Shown in pieces: positions 4,533-11,978 of a DNA stretch of 15,597 nt. This stretch comes from an uncultured bacterium (GTDB lineage: Bacteria; Actinomycetota; Coriobacteriia; Coriobacteriales; Coriobacteriaceae). The position numbers were made by a program, and so were the translations under genes. How positions within the stretch are numbered: position 1 is the first letter of the stretch; each line of letters begins with the position of its first letter. Below the pieces are notes generated by a model. The model was not told the origin of the DNA. It saw nothing but the letters and a program-made list of their open reading frames with translations, and ran no database searches. The stretch is from NCBI GenBank assembly GCA_905215505.1, contig CAJMPU010000032.1, forward strand, positions 1 through 15,597. The letters run 5' to 3'.

Positions 4533-6959
4533 ATGAATAAGATCTTCGACAACAAGCAGGAGTTTTCCGAGCTCTATCGCGATGCCGTCATGAGCATTAG
4601 CGGCAAGAGCGTCGAGGCCGCCAGTGACCTCGACCGCTTTAACGCCCTAGCCAAGCTCGTGGCCGAGAAGGCGCGCACCGTTGCCACCAAGAGTGACGCC
4701 CGCGTCACCGCCGAGGGCAAGAAGCGCGTGTACTACTTCTCGATCGAGTTTTTGATCGGTCGCCTGCTCGACAACTACCTGCTCAACTTTGGCGTGCGCG
4801 ACATGGTCGCCGAGGCGCTCGACGACATGGGCTTCGACCTGTCCGTCATCGAGAAGCAGGAGCCCGATCCGGCCCTGGGCAACGGCGGCCTGGGCCGTCT
4901 GGCCGCATGCTTCTTGGATTCCATGGCAGCCGAGGGCATCGCCGGCTATGGCAACGGCATGCGCTACCGCTACGGCCTGTTTAAGCAGGAGATCGTCAAC
5001 GGCAGCCAGGTCGAGACCACCGACGAGTGGCTCACCCATGGCTATCCCTGGGAGGTCCGCCGTCAGGACAAGGCCGTGACCATTAAGTTTGGTGGCCATG
5101 TTGAGGGCTTTGAGGAGAACGGCCGCACGTTCTACCGCACGGTGGACACGCAGGACATCCTGGCTGTCCCTTATGACATCCCCGTCGTGGGCTATGCCGG
5201 CGAGACCGTCAACAAGCTGCGCGTCTGGGCCGCCGAGCCGGTCGAGGAGCACTTTGATCTGGAGGCCTTCAACCGCGGCGACTATGCTCTGGCCGATGCC
5301 GAGCGCGCTGAGGCCGAGGCCATCAGCGCCATCCTCTACCCCAACGACGCCGGCGAGCACGGCCGTCTGCTTCGCCTGAAGCAGGAGTACCTGTTTGTTT
5401 CGGCCGGTATCTACAGCCTGCTCGACACCTTTGAGAAGGAGCACGGCGCGAACTGGGAGCTGCTGCCGCAGTTTGTGGCCATCCACACCAACGATACCCA
5501 CCCCGCCATGTGCGGCCCCGAGCTCATGCGTATCCTCATCGACGAGAAGAAGCTCGAGTGGGATGACGCCTGGAACATCGTGACGCAGGTCGTGAGCTAC
5601 ACCAACCACACCATCCTGCCCGAGGCCTTGGAGAAGTGGCCTATCGGCACGTTCTCCAAGCTCCTCCCCCGCGTGTACCAGATCATCGACGAGATCAGCC
5701 GTCGTTGGCACGAGTCGTTCGACACCACGAAGGAGGGCTGGCAGGAGCGTCTGCGCCAGACCGCCATCCTGTGGGACGGCGAGATTCGCATGGCCAACCT
5801 GTCTGTGATCTGCAGCCACAGCGTCAACGGCGTGGCCAAGATCCATTCCGACATCATCAAGAACATCGTGCTCAAGGACTTCTATGCCCTGACGCCCGAG
5901 AAGTTCAACAACAAGACTAACGGCATCTCGCACCGTCGCTTCTTTGCCGAGGCCAACCCCACCTACGCCAAGCTCGTGACCGAGACCATTGGCGATGGCT
6001 GGCTCAAAGACGCCTTTGAGCTTGAGAAACTCAAGGAGTTTAAGGACGACACCGAGTTCCTGAAGGCCGTGGGTGCCTCCAAGCGCGCCAACAAGGAGCG
6101 TCTGGCCGCCTACGTCAAGGCCGAGACCGGTCTGGTTATCGACCCCAGCACCGTCTTCGATGTCCAGGTAAAGCGCTTCCACGCCTATAAGCGCCAGCTC
6201 ATGAACATCATGAAGGTGATGGACATCTACAACCGTCGCATCGCCGATCCTAACTTCCACGTGACGCCGACGACCTTCATCTTTAGCGGCAAGGCTGCCT
6301 CGAGCTACACCTTTGCCAAGGAGACCATCCGCCTCATTAACTCCGTGGCCGACGTCATCAACAACGATGCCCGCGTCAACGAGGTCATGAAGGTCTGCTT
6401 TATCCCCAACTTCCGTGTGAGCAACGCTCAGCTCATCTACCCAGCCGCCGAGATCTCGGAGCAGATCTCCACGGCCGGCAAGGAGGCCTCGGGCACGTCC
6501 AACATGAAGCTCATGATGAACGGCGCCATTACGCTGGGCACCCTCGACGGCGCCAACATCGAGATCGCCGACCTGGCCGGCCGCGAGAACGAGGCCATCT
6601 TTGGCCTGACCGCTCCCGAGGTCGAGCAGCTCTGGGCATCCAACAGCTACTTTGCGTGGGATACCCTCAACGGCGACCGCGAGCGTCTGGGCCGCGTGAT
6701 GGACGAGCTCAAGGACAACACGTTTGCGGGTCTTTCGGGCAACTTCGAGAGCATCTACAACGAGCTCATGAACAACAACGACCCCGACCTGGTCATGGCT
6801 GACTTCCGTAGCTACGTGGATGCATGGGAGAACCTCACGGGCAGCTACGGCGACCAGGAGACCTGGAACCGCAAGGCCCTGCTCAACACCGCCTCGAGTG
6901 GCTGGTTCTCGTCCGACCGTACCATTCGCGAGTATCGCGACGAGATCTGGCACGCATAA
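4533..6959 (+). CDS. glgP: Glycogen/starch/maltodextrin phosphorylase
   Basis: This 808-residue GT35 enzyme (EC 2.4.1.1) releases glucose-1-phosphate from the non-reducing ends of glycogen using inorganic phosphate. Family hallmarks run in order: YYFSIEFLIGR near 70, DPALGNGGLGRLAACFLDS near 112, GNGMRYRYGLFKQ, HTNDTHPAMCGPELMR near 325, NHTILPEALEKW, FDVQVKRFHAYKRQL near 545, and GKEASGTSNMKLMMNG with the pyridoxal-phosphate lysine at K659. Length is normal, and no phosphorylation-type N-terminal extension is seen. ATG 4533 has GGAAGGA just upstream. Specificity for glycogen rather than maltodextrin (MalP) cannot be told from sequence; its place between glgB and glgC favours glycogen. Synthesis and breakdown genes therefore share a transcriptional direction. 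104 bases separate it from glgC. Confidence 0.96.
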   Translation: MNKIFDNKQEFSELYRDAVMSISGKSVEAASDLDRFNALAKLVAEKARTVATKSDARVTAEGKKRVYYFSIEFLIGRLLDNYLLNFGVRDMVAEALDDMGFDLSVIEKQEPDPALGNGGLGRLAACFLDSMAAEGIAGYGNGMRYRYGLFKQEIVNGSQVETTDEWLTHGYPWEVRRQDKAVTIKFGGHVEGFEENGRTFYRTVDTQDILAVPYDIPVVGYAGETVNKLRVWAAEPVEEHFDLEAFNRGDYALADAERAEAEAISAILYPNDAGEHGRLLRLKQEYLFVSAGIYSLLDTFEKEHGANWELLPQFVAIHTNDTHPAMCGPELMRILIDEKKLEWDDAWNIVTQVVSYTNHTILPEALEKWPIGTFSKLLPRVYQIIDEISRRWHESFDTTKEGWQERLRQTAILWDGEIRMANLSVICSHSVNGVAKIHSDIIKNIVLKDFYALTPEKFNNKTNGISHRRFFAEANPTYAKLVTETIGDGWLKDAFELEKLKEFKDDTEFLKAVGASKRANKERLAAYVKAETGLVIDPSTVFDVQVKRFHAYKRQLMNIMKVMDIYNRRIADPNFHVTPTTFIFSGKAASSYTFAKETIRLINSVADVINNDARVNEVMKVCFIPNFRVSNAQLIYPAAEISEQISTAGKEASGTSNMKLMMNGAITLGTLDGANIEIADLAGRENEAIFGLTAPEVEQLWASNSYFAWDTLNGDRERLGRVMDELKDNTFAGLSGNFESIYNELMNNNDPDLVMADFRSYVDAWENLTGSYGDQETWNRKALLNTASSGWFSSDRTIREYRDEIWHA

Positions 6960-6993
6960 AGCGCGCGAGCTCCCTTTGCCGCACGGCATTACT

Positions 6994-7024
6994 CGACGGG
7001 CGTGACAGTGCGCCGCGCCCGTCG
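6994..7024 (+). promoter_or_regulatory. Intercistronic stem-loop between glgP and glgC
   Basis: CGACGGGCG (6994-7002) and CGCCCGTCG (7016-7024) form a perfect, very GC-rich 9-bp stem with a 13-base loop. No T run follows, so termination is uncertain. It may stabilise or delimit processed transcripts. It ends 39 bases before the glgC start, which has its own strong Shine-Dalgarno (AAGGAG, 7052-7057). Confidence 0.45.
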
Positions 7025-7063
7025 CTAATGGGTTAGGAACATCGATGACAGAAGGAGAAATCG

Positions 7064-8212
7064 ATGAGTAAGAAAGAATGCATCGCGATGCTCCTCGCAG
7101 GAGGACAGGGCAGCCGATTGGGGGCACTCACCCAAAAGATCGCTAAGCCGGCGGTTAGCTTTGGTGGCAAGTTCCGCATTATCGACTTTTCGCTGTCCAA
7201 CTGCTCCAACTCGGGCATCGACACGGTGGGCGTTCTGACGCAGTACCGTCCCTACCTGCTGCATGCCTACGTGGGCTCCGGCGAGGCGTGGGATCTGGAC
7301 AGCCGCGACGGCGGCGTGTCGATCCTGCCGCCGTACGAGACGCAGACCGGCGGCGCCTGGTATGCGGGCACGGCCGACGCCATTACGCAGAACCTGGACT
7401 ACATCAAGGCCAACGACCCCAAGTACGTTCTGATTCTTTCGGGCGATCACCTGTATCGCATGGACTACCGTAAGATGCTCAAGACGCACATTGATAACAA
7501 TGCCGACCTCACGGTGAGCGTTATGCCCGTGCCGTGGGAGGAGGCCAGCCGCTTTGGCATCCTGACCACCGACCCCGAGGACGGCCGCATCACTAAGTTC
7601 ACCGAGAAGCCCGAGAAGCCCGATTCGAACCTCGCATCCATGGGCATCTACATCTTCTCGGCCGACGTGCTGATCGAGGCGCTCGAGGAGGACGCTCTGG
7701 ACCAGCGCTCGAGCCACGACTTTGGCAAGGACATCATCCCCAAGCTGCTCGGTGAGAACAAGCGCCTGTACAGCTACGAGTTCCACGGCTTCTGGAAGGA
7801 CGTCGGCACCATCGCCAGCTTCCATGAGACCTCGATGGACCTGCTGGGTAACAACCCCGAGTTTGATCTGTTTGACAAGAACTTCCCCATCATGTCCAAC
7901 ATCACCACGCGCCCGCCGCACTACATTGGCCCTGACGGCCGCCTGGACGACTGCCTGGTCTCCAACGGCTGCAAGATCTACGGCACCGCTCGCCACTCGA
8001 TCCTTTCGACCGATGTCATCATCGAGGAGCGCGCCGTGGTCGAGGACTCTGTGCTGCTGCCGGGTGCGCACGTTAAGAGCGGCGCACACATCTGCCGCGC
8101 TATTTTGGGCGAGAACTCCACGGTCGAAGAGGGCGTGAAGCTCGGCTCTGTCGATACCACCAAGGATACGGCCGTCGTTGGAAATGACGTCGTTATCGGG
8201 AAGGGGGAATGA
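7064..8212 (+). CDS. glgC: Glucose-1-phosphate adenylyltransferase, catalytic-type subunit
   Basis: ADP-glucose pyrophosphorylase (EC 2.7.7.27) converts ATP and glucose-1-phosphate to ADP-glucose, the committed step of glycogen synthesis. The 382-residue protein has the nucleotidyltransferase signature LLAGGQGSRLGALT near 10-23, KPAVSFGGKFRIIDFSLSN with K28 and K36, GTADAITQN near 103, LSGDHLYRMDY with catalytic D128, FTEKPEKPDS, the glucose-1-phosphate loop, and FWKDVGT near 244. A left-handed beta-helix domain fills about 285-382. Length is typical of the GlgC that partners GlgD. The start is set by AAGGAG six bases before ATG 7064. The stop TGA (8210-8212) lies 4 bases before glgD, implying translational coupling and a GlgC-GlgD complex. 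Confidence 0.96.
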   Translation: MSKKECIAMLLAGGQGSRLGALTQKIAKPAVSFGGKFRIIDFSLSNCSNSGIDTVGVLTQYRPYLLHAYVGSGEAWDLDSRDGGVSILPPYETQTGGAWYAGTADAITQNLDYIKANDPKYVLILSGDHLYRMDYRKMLKTHIDNNADLTVSVMPVPWEEASRFGILTTDPEDGRITKFTEKPEKPDSNLASMGIYIFSADVLIEALEEDALDQRSSHDFGKDIIPKLLGENKRLYSYEFHGFWKDVGTIASFHETSMDLLGNNPEFDLFDKNFPIMSNITTRPPHYIGPDGRLDDCLVSNGCKIYGTARHSILSTDVIIEERAVVEDSVLLPGAHVKSGAHICRAILGENSTVEEGVKLGSVDTTKDTAVVGNDVVIGKGE

Positions 8213-8216
8213 TCCG

Positions 8217-9344
8217 ATGATCAATCGTAAGGCCATCGGTTATATCACCGCTAACTACTCTTCGTCCTACGGCAGTGTCCTGCTCAAGGACCGCCCCATC
8301 GCGTCCGTTCCGTTTTTGGGCCGCTACCGCCTGATCGACTTTCCGCTGTCCAACATGATGAATGCCGGCATCAAGACCGTTGGAGTCGTCATGCCGGGTA
8401 ACTACCGCTCGCTGATCGACCACGTGGGCTCGGGCAAGGACTGGGGCCTGGACCGCAAGAAGGGCGGCCTGTTCATGGTCCCCGGCAACGCGTATGGCAC
8501 CACCAAGGGCGGCATGCGCTTCCTGCTGCGCGACATCATCTCCAACAAGACACTGTTCCAGCGCTCGCAGAAGCCCTATGTTGTGATGATGGGCACCAAC
8601 ATCATCTTTAACATGGACCTCAACACCATCATCGAGGCGCACGAGAACTCTGGCGCCCAGATGACCGTGGTGTACTGCAAGGCCACGCGCAACGTCGATG
8701 ACGAGACCAAGCTCGAGATTAACGAGAACGGTCGCCTGACGGGCGTGAGCGCCGGCGTCGTGTACGGCGACAACGCCTCTATGGACTGCTGCATCGTCAA
8801 CCGCGAGACGCTGCTCGAGATCATCGACCACTACCAGGCCGCCGACTATCTGGACCTGCTCGAGGCACTCCAGGGCGACTTTGGCAACATCGACGTGTGC
8901 AGCTACGAGTACAAGGGCGAGGTCGTGGGCGTGTTTAGCGAGAAGTCGCTGTATCGCCGCAGCATGGACCTGCTCGACCAGACCGTGGCCGACCAGCTCT
9001 TCGATCCCGAGCGCCCGATCCTGACCAAGGCTCACGACGTGCCGCCTTCGCGCTATGCGACCGGCAGCCACGCGTGCAACTCCATCATCTCGGCCGGCTG
9101 CATCATCAAGGGCACCGTGCGCAATTCGATCCTGTCGCGCGGCGTTGTGGTTGAGGAAGGCGCATCGGTGACAAACTCGATCATCAACCAGAGCTGCATC
9201 ATCAAGAGCGGCGCACGCGTTGAGAACGCCATTCTGGACAAGAACAACGTGGTCCCCACCAACACCGAGCTTCGCGGCACGCCCGAGAACATCCTGGTGC
9301 TGGGCAAGGCTCCGTTAACTTCCGACACCACCATCGTACGTTAA
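8217..9344 (+). CDS. glgD: Glucose-1-phosphate adenylyltransferase subunit GlgD (regulatory type)
   Basis: This 375-residue paralogue of GlgC retains the overall fold (RYRLIDFPLSNMMNAGI near 36, a central TKLEINENGRLTGV segment, and a C-terminal beta-helix from about 280). It lacks the GGxGxRL nucleotide-binding loop: the equivalent N-terminus reads ITANYSSSYGS. The GDH catalytic motif is also absent, replaced by MMGTNIIFNMD. This is the recognised GlgD pattern, known mainly from Firmicutes, where GlgD has little activity alone and raises the activity of GlgC in a hetero-oligomer. I chose ATG 8217 because AAGGGGGA lies eight bases upstream, at the end of glgC. An in-frame ATG at 8178 would overlap glgC and is less likely. 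The glgC-glgD gap is 4 bases. Confidence 0.93.
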   Translation: MINRKAIGYITANYSSSYGSVLLKDRPIASVPFLGRYRLIDFPLSNMMNAGIKTVGVVMPGNYRSLIDHVGSGKDWGLDRKKGGLFMVPGNAYGTTKGGMRFLLRDIISNKTLFQRSQKPYVVMMGTNIIFNMDLNTIIEAHENSGAQMTVVYCKATRNVDDETKLEINENGRLTGVSAGVVYGDNASMDCCIVNRETLLEIIDHYQAADYLDLLEALQGDFGNIDVCSYEYKGEVVGVFSEKSLYRRSMDLLDQTVADQLFDPERPILTKAHDVPPSRYATGSHACNSIISAGCIIKGTVRNSILSRGVVVEEGASVTNSIINQSCIIKSGARVENAILDKNNVVPTNTELRGTPENILVLGKAPLTSDTTIVR

Positions 9345-9375
9345 CGTTGGCACCGCAACATCGCTCGTAACATGT

Positions 9376-9411
9376 AGAATAGCCGCCCGGTTAGCGCCAG
9401 GCGGCTATTCT
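9376..9411 (+). terminator. Long perfect stem-loop between glgD and glgA (attenuator or processing element)
   Basis: AGAATAGCCGCC (9376-9387) and GGCGGCTATTCT (9400-9411) form a perfect 12-bp stem with a 12-base loop. It starts 31 bases after the glgD stop and ends 23 bases before the preferred glgA start. The following bases CGAATTGCAA are not a clean T run, so partial termination, attenuation or mRNA processing are all possible. A -10-like TAGAAT (9375-9380) overlaps the left arm but has no well-spaced -35. Confidence 0.55.
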
Positions 9412-9434
9412 CGAATTGCAACATGGGAGACAAT

Positions 9435-11762
9435 ATGGCAGATTCCAGCAAAAAGATGCAGATCGTGTTTGCCTCGGCCGAGTGCGCACCGTTTGTAAAG
9501 ACCGGTGGCCTGGGCGACGTGGCGGGCTCGCTGCCCGCGGCGCTTGTGCGCGCCGGCGCCGAGGTCATCGTCATGGTGCCCAAGTACGCCACCATCAAGG
9601 ACGAGTACAAGGCGCAGATGGAGCACTTCTCCGACTTTTACGTGAGCCTGGGCTGGCGCAACGAGTACTGCGGTCTCGAGAAGCTCGAGCACGACGGCGT
9701 CACCTATATGTTCATCGACAACAAGCGCTACTTTGCGCGCGACTATCCGTACGGCTTCTTTGATGACGGCGAGCGCTTTGCGTTCTTCTCCAAGGCCATC
9801 ACCGAGAGTCTGCAGCACCTGCCGGCCGGTTTTGAGTGCGACATCCTGCACTGCAACGACTGGCAGACGGCACTGGCTCCCGTGTTTTTGCGCGAGTTTT
9901 ACCAGGGCCTGCCGCTGTATGACCGCGTCAAGACCGTGTTCTCGATCCACAACGTGGCGTTCCAGGGCCAGTTTAGCGACACCGTGATGGAGGACATCCT
10001 GGGTGTGGCGCACATTCCGGCGGCCGCCTCGCAGCTGCGTTGCGACGCCTGCAGCATCAACTACATGCTGGGCGCGCTGCGCTATGCCGATGCCATCACT
10101 ACGGTGAGCCCCACCTATGCCAACGAGATCCAGACGCCCGAGTTTGGCGAGGGCCTGGACGGCGTTCTGCGCGAGCGTTCGTACGCGCTGCAGGGCATCC
10201 TCAACGGCATTGACGTGGCGGGCTTTGACCCGGCGACCGACAAGCGCATTGCCGCCAACTACACGGTTGAAGACCGCTCCGGCAAGGCCGTGTGCAAGGC
10301 CAAGCTGCAGGAAGAGCTGGGGCTCGAGGTTCGCGACGACCGCCCGCTCATGGTGATGGTCACGCGCCTGACGCGCCAAAAGGGCATGGACCTGGTCATG
10401 TACGCGCTCGACCGCATTCTGGCCGGCGGCGTGCAGGTGGCGGTGCTGGGCACCGGCGACCGCGACTACGAGGACGGCCTGCGCTACTTCCAGGACAAGT
10501 ACCCCGGCACCATGGCCGCGCGCATCGAGTTCGATCCCGCGCTGTCGCAGCGTATGTATGCCGCCGCCGATATGTTCCTGATGCCTTCGAAGTTTGAGCC
10601 CTGCGGACTGTCGCAGATCATCGCCATGCGCTACGGCACCCTGCCCATCGTGCGCGAGACCGGTGGCCTTAAGGACACCGTGCAGCCGTACAACGAGTTT
10701 ACCGGCGAGGGCACGGGCTTCTCATTTACCAACTTTAACGGCGACGAGATGGGCGATGCGGTTTTCCGCGCGGCTCGTCTGTTCTGGGATAACCGCGACG
10801 CCTGGAACCAGCTGGTCACGCAGGCCATGAGCCAGGACTTTAGCTGGACGCGCTCGGCCGACAAGTATCTGGATCTGTACTTCTTTATGCATCCGGAGAT
10901 TGAGAGGCCTGCGGCTGTTGTCGACGAGACTGAAGCTGTTGCTGAGCCGGTGGCCGCTGAAGAGCCCAAGGCCAAAGAGAAGCCGGTTGAGGCTGAGCCC
11001 GCAAAGGCCGAGCCTAAGGTGAAGGCTGAGGTTGCTCTTGAGGCAGAGGACGAGGTCAAGCCCGCTGCAAAGCCCGCAGCTAAGAAGACCACGACCCGCA
11101 AGACGACCACTAAGAAGGCTACGACGACCAAAGCTGCCGCGACAAAAACAACGGCTGCCAAGACAACGACCACGCGCAAGCGCACGACCGCCGCTGCCAA
11201 GAAGGCCGCCGAGGCCGAGGCTGCTCCCGAGGTAAAGGCCGAGGTCGCTGAGGCCAAACCGGCCGCCAAGGCTCCGGCAAAGACCGCTGCCAAAAAGACG
11301 ACCACGACTGTCAAGAAGGCAACAGCTGCCAAGAAGACCACGGCAACGAAGTCGACGGCCGCCAAGGCTACTGCGACCAAGGTCGCTCCGAAGGCTGCCG
11401 CAAAGCCCGCCGTCAAGGTCGAGGAGACGCCTGCCGAGCCCAAGGCCGAAGCAGCTGTCGAGGCCAAGCCGACCGCCAAGACCACCACGCGCAAGCGCAC
11501 GACGACGGCCAAGAAGACCACGGCAAAGGCTGCCGCTCCTAAGGCAGAGGCTATGCCCGCCGCCGTCAAAGAGGAGACCAAGCCCGAGCCGGCACCGAAG
11601 GCCGCCGAGGTCAAGGCTAAGACCAAGGCTGCCCCGAAGGCAGAGGCTAAGCCCGAGCCTGCCAAGGAGACCCCGGTCTCCCCTGCCGCTCCGACCGAGA
11701 AAAAGGCTCCGACCAAGAAGACTTCCGTCCGCAAGGCAACGGCCACCCGCAAGCGCCGCTAA
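9435..11762 (+). CDS. glgA: Glycogen synthase (ADP-glucose) with very long polycationic tail
   Basis: This GT5 glycogen synthase (EC 2.4.1.21) adds glucose from ADP-glucose to glycogen. Residues 1 to about 487 are a full-length catalytic unit: KTGGLGDVAGSLP near 22 (ADP-glucose binding K22), DILHCNDWQTA, FSIHNVAFQGQF, LTRQKGMDLV near 314, PSKFEPCGLSQ with E388, and RETGGLKDTV. The family usually ends here, at about 480 residues. This protein runs on to 775: first an acidic Glu/Ala/Pro stretch, then over 200 residues dominated by Lys, Ala and Thr (KKTTTRKTTTKKATTTK-like words). I chose ATG 9435 because GGGAG lies five bases upstream; ATG 9423 has no ribosome binding site. Last gene of the cluster, followed by a strong terminator. 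The tail has no stop or frameshift and keeps the same codon style. Confidence 0.96.
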   Translation: MADSSKKMQIVFASAECAPFVKTGGLGDVAGSLPAALVRAGAEVIVMVPKYATIKDEYKAQMEHFSDFYVSLGWRNEYCGLEKLEHDGVTYMFIDNKRYFARDYPYGFFDDGERFAFFSKAITESLQHLPAGFECDILHCNDWQTALAPVFLREFYQGLPLYDRVKTVFSIHNVAFQGQFSDTVMEDILGVAHIPAAASQLRCDACSINYMLGALRYADAITTVSPTYANEIQTPEFGEGLDGVLRERSYALQGILNGIDVAGFDPATDKRIAANYTVEDRSGKAVCKAKLQEELGLEVRDDRPLMVMVTRLTRQKGMDLVMYALDRILAGGVQVAVLGTGDRDYEDGLRYFQDKYPGTMAARIEFDPALSQRMYAAADMFLMPSKFEPCGLSQIIAMRYGTLPIVRETGGLKDTVQPYNEFTGEGTGFSFTNFNGDEMGDAVFRAARLFWDNRDAWNQLVTQAMSQDFSWTRSADKYLDLYFFMHPEIERPAAVVDETEAVAEPVAAEEPKAKEKPVEAEPAKAEPKVKAEVALEAEDEVKPAAKPAAKKTTTRKTTTKKATTTKAAATKTTAAKTTTTRKRTTAAAKKAAEAEAAPEVKAEVAEAKPAAKAPAKTAAKKTTTTVKKATAAKKTTATKSTAAKATATKVAPKAAAKPAVKVEETPAEPKAEAAVEAKPTAKTTTRKRTTTAKKTTAKAAAPKAEAMPAAVKEETKPEPAPKAAEVKAKTKAAPKAEAKPEPAKETPVSPAAPTEKKAPTKKTSVRKATATRKRR
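10900..11759 (+). other. Histone H1-like tail coding segment of glgA
   Basis: About 285 codons beyond the GT5 fold. The first ~60 residues mix Glu, Ala, Pro and Lys (acidic to neutral). From about 11050 on it is built from imperfect repeats of AAKK, KKTT, TTRKRTT and APKAEAKPEPA type. The DNA contains scattered short repeats, for example an identical 20-base word encoding TTRKRTT at 11169-11188 and 11484-11503. It carries a large net positive charge and no predicted globular domain. The DNA repeats make length variation between strains likely. Confidence 0.85.
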
Positions 11763-11796
11763 TCCAGACGATCCAAAACCTCATCAAACCCTAAGC

Positions 11797-11832
11797 AAGG
11801 GGCGCTCCAACCGGGCGCCCCTTCTCTGTTAA
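11797..11832 (+). terminator. Rho-independent terminator after glgA
   Basis: AAGGGGCGC (11797-11805) pairs perfectly with GCGCCCCTT (11815-11823) around a 9-base loop, followed by the T-rich TCTCTGTT. It lies 35 bases after the glgA stop and separates the glg cluster from the next gene, which has its own regulatory region. Confidence 0.8.
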
Positions 11833-11835
11833 TAG

Positions 11836-11880
11836 TTGGTAAAACGATTTTCTAGGACAACCGTTCGCCGATGGTAAACG
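11836..11880 (+). promoter_or_regulatory. Two operator half-sites upstream of the amylase-glucanotransferase gene
   Basis: TTGGTAAAACG (11836-11846) and ATGGTAAACG (11871-11880) lie in the same orientation, 35 bases apart. The first is an 11-base exact match to the half-site at 1893-1903 (opposite strand) in the HAD-glgB region. The second shares ATGGTAAAC with 1871-1879. The second half-site lies about ten bases upstream of the likely -35 region. A common regulator for both units is inferred. Confidence 0.5.
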
Positions 11881-11889
11881 GATGTTGTT

Positions 11890-11917
11890 TATACAGCCTG
11901 TGTGCAACAGATATACT
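11890..11917 (+). promoter_or_regulatory. Probable promoter of the amylase-glucanotransferase gene
   Basis: TATACT at 11912-11917 is a good -10 box. At 16-bp spacing the upstream hexamer is TATACA (11890-11895), four of six matches to TTGACA. This would give a leader of about 55 bases. Confidence 0.4.
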
Positions 11918-11937
11918 TACATCCTGTGCGTAAAGCC

Positions 11938-11955
11938 CATGGCCCACAGGCCGTG
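11938..11955 (+). promoter_or_regulatory. Short leader hairpin before the fusion gene
   Basis: CATGGCC (11938-11944) pairs with GGCCGTG (11949-11955) around the loop CACA, with one T-G wobble. It lies 23 bases before ATG 11979, in the predicted 5' leader. Function unknown. Confidence 0.3.
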
Positions 11956-11978
11956 ATTCTATTGAACTGGACCGTATT

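Noticed and set aside
4647..7127. 826-codon open frame on the minus strand opposite glgP
   Set aside because: It is a shadow of glgP caused by strong third-position G/C bias. The translation is Val/Leu/Gly/His-rich without domain motifs, while the plus strand encodes an unmistakable phosphorylase.
8217..9344. Second glgC copy
   Set aside because: The nucleotide-binding loop and catalytic Asp motif are missing, and the pattern fits GlgD.
10631..11752. Minus-strand frame resembling an Ala/Val-rich multi-pass membrane protein opposite the glgA tail
   Set aside because: It is the complement of Lys/Ala/Thr codons (AAG and GCC read as CTT and GGC, and shifted frames give Val/Leu/Ala). The apparent hydrophobicity is an artefact.
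10900..11759. Separate histone-like gene fused by a frameshift or assembly error
   Set aside because: The frame is continuous, with no internal start plus ribosome binding site, and glgB independently has the same type of tail. A true extension is more likely.
11050..11759. CRISPR or tandem-repeat array
   Set aside because: The repeats are short, irregular and codon-phased within an open frame, and no regular spacers are present.
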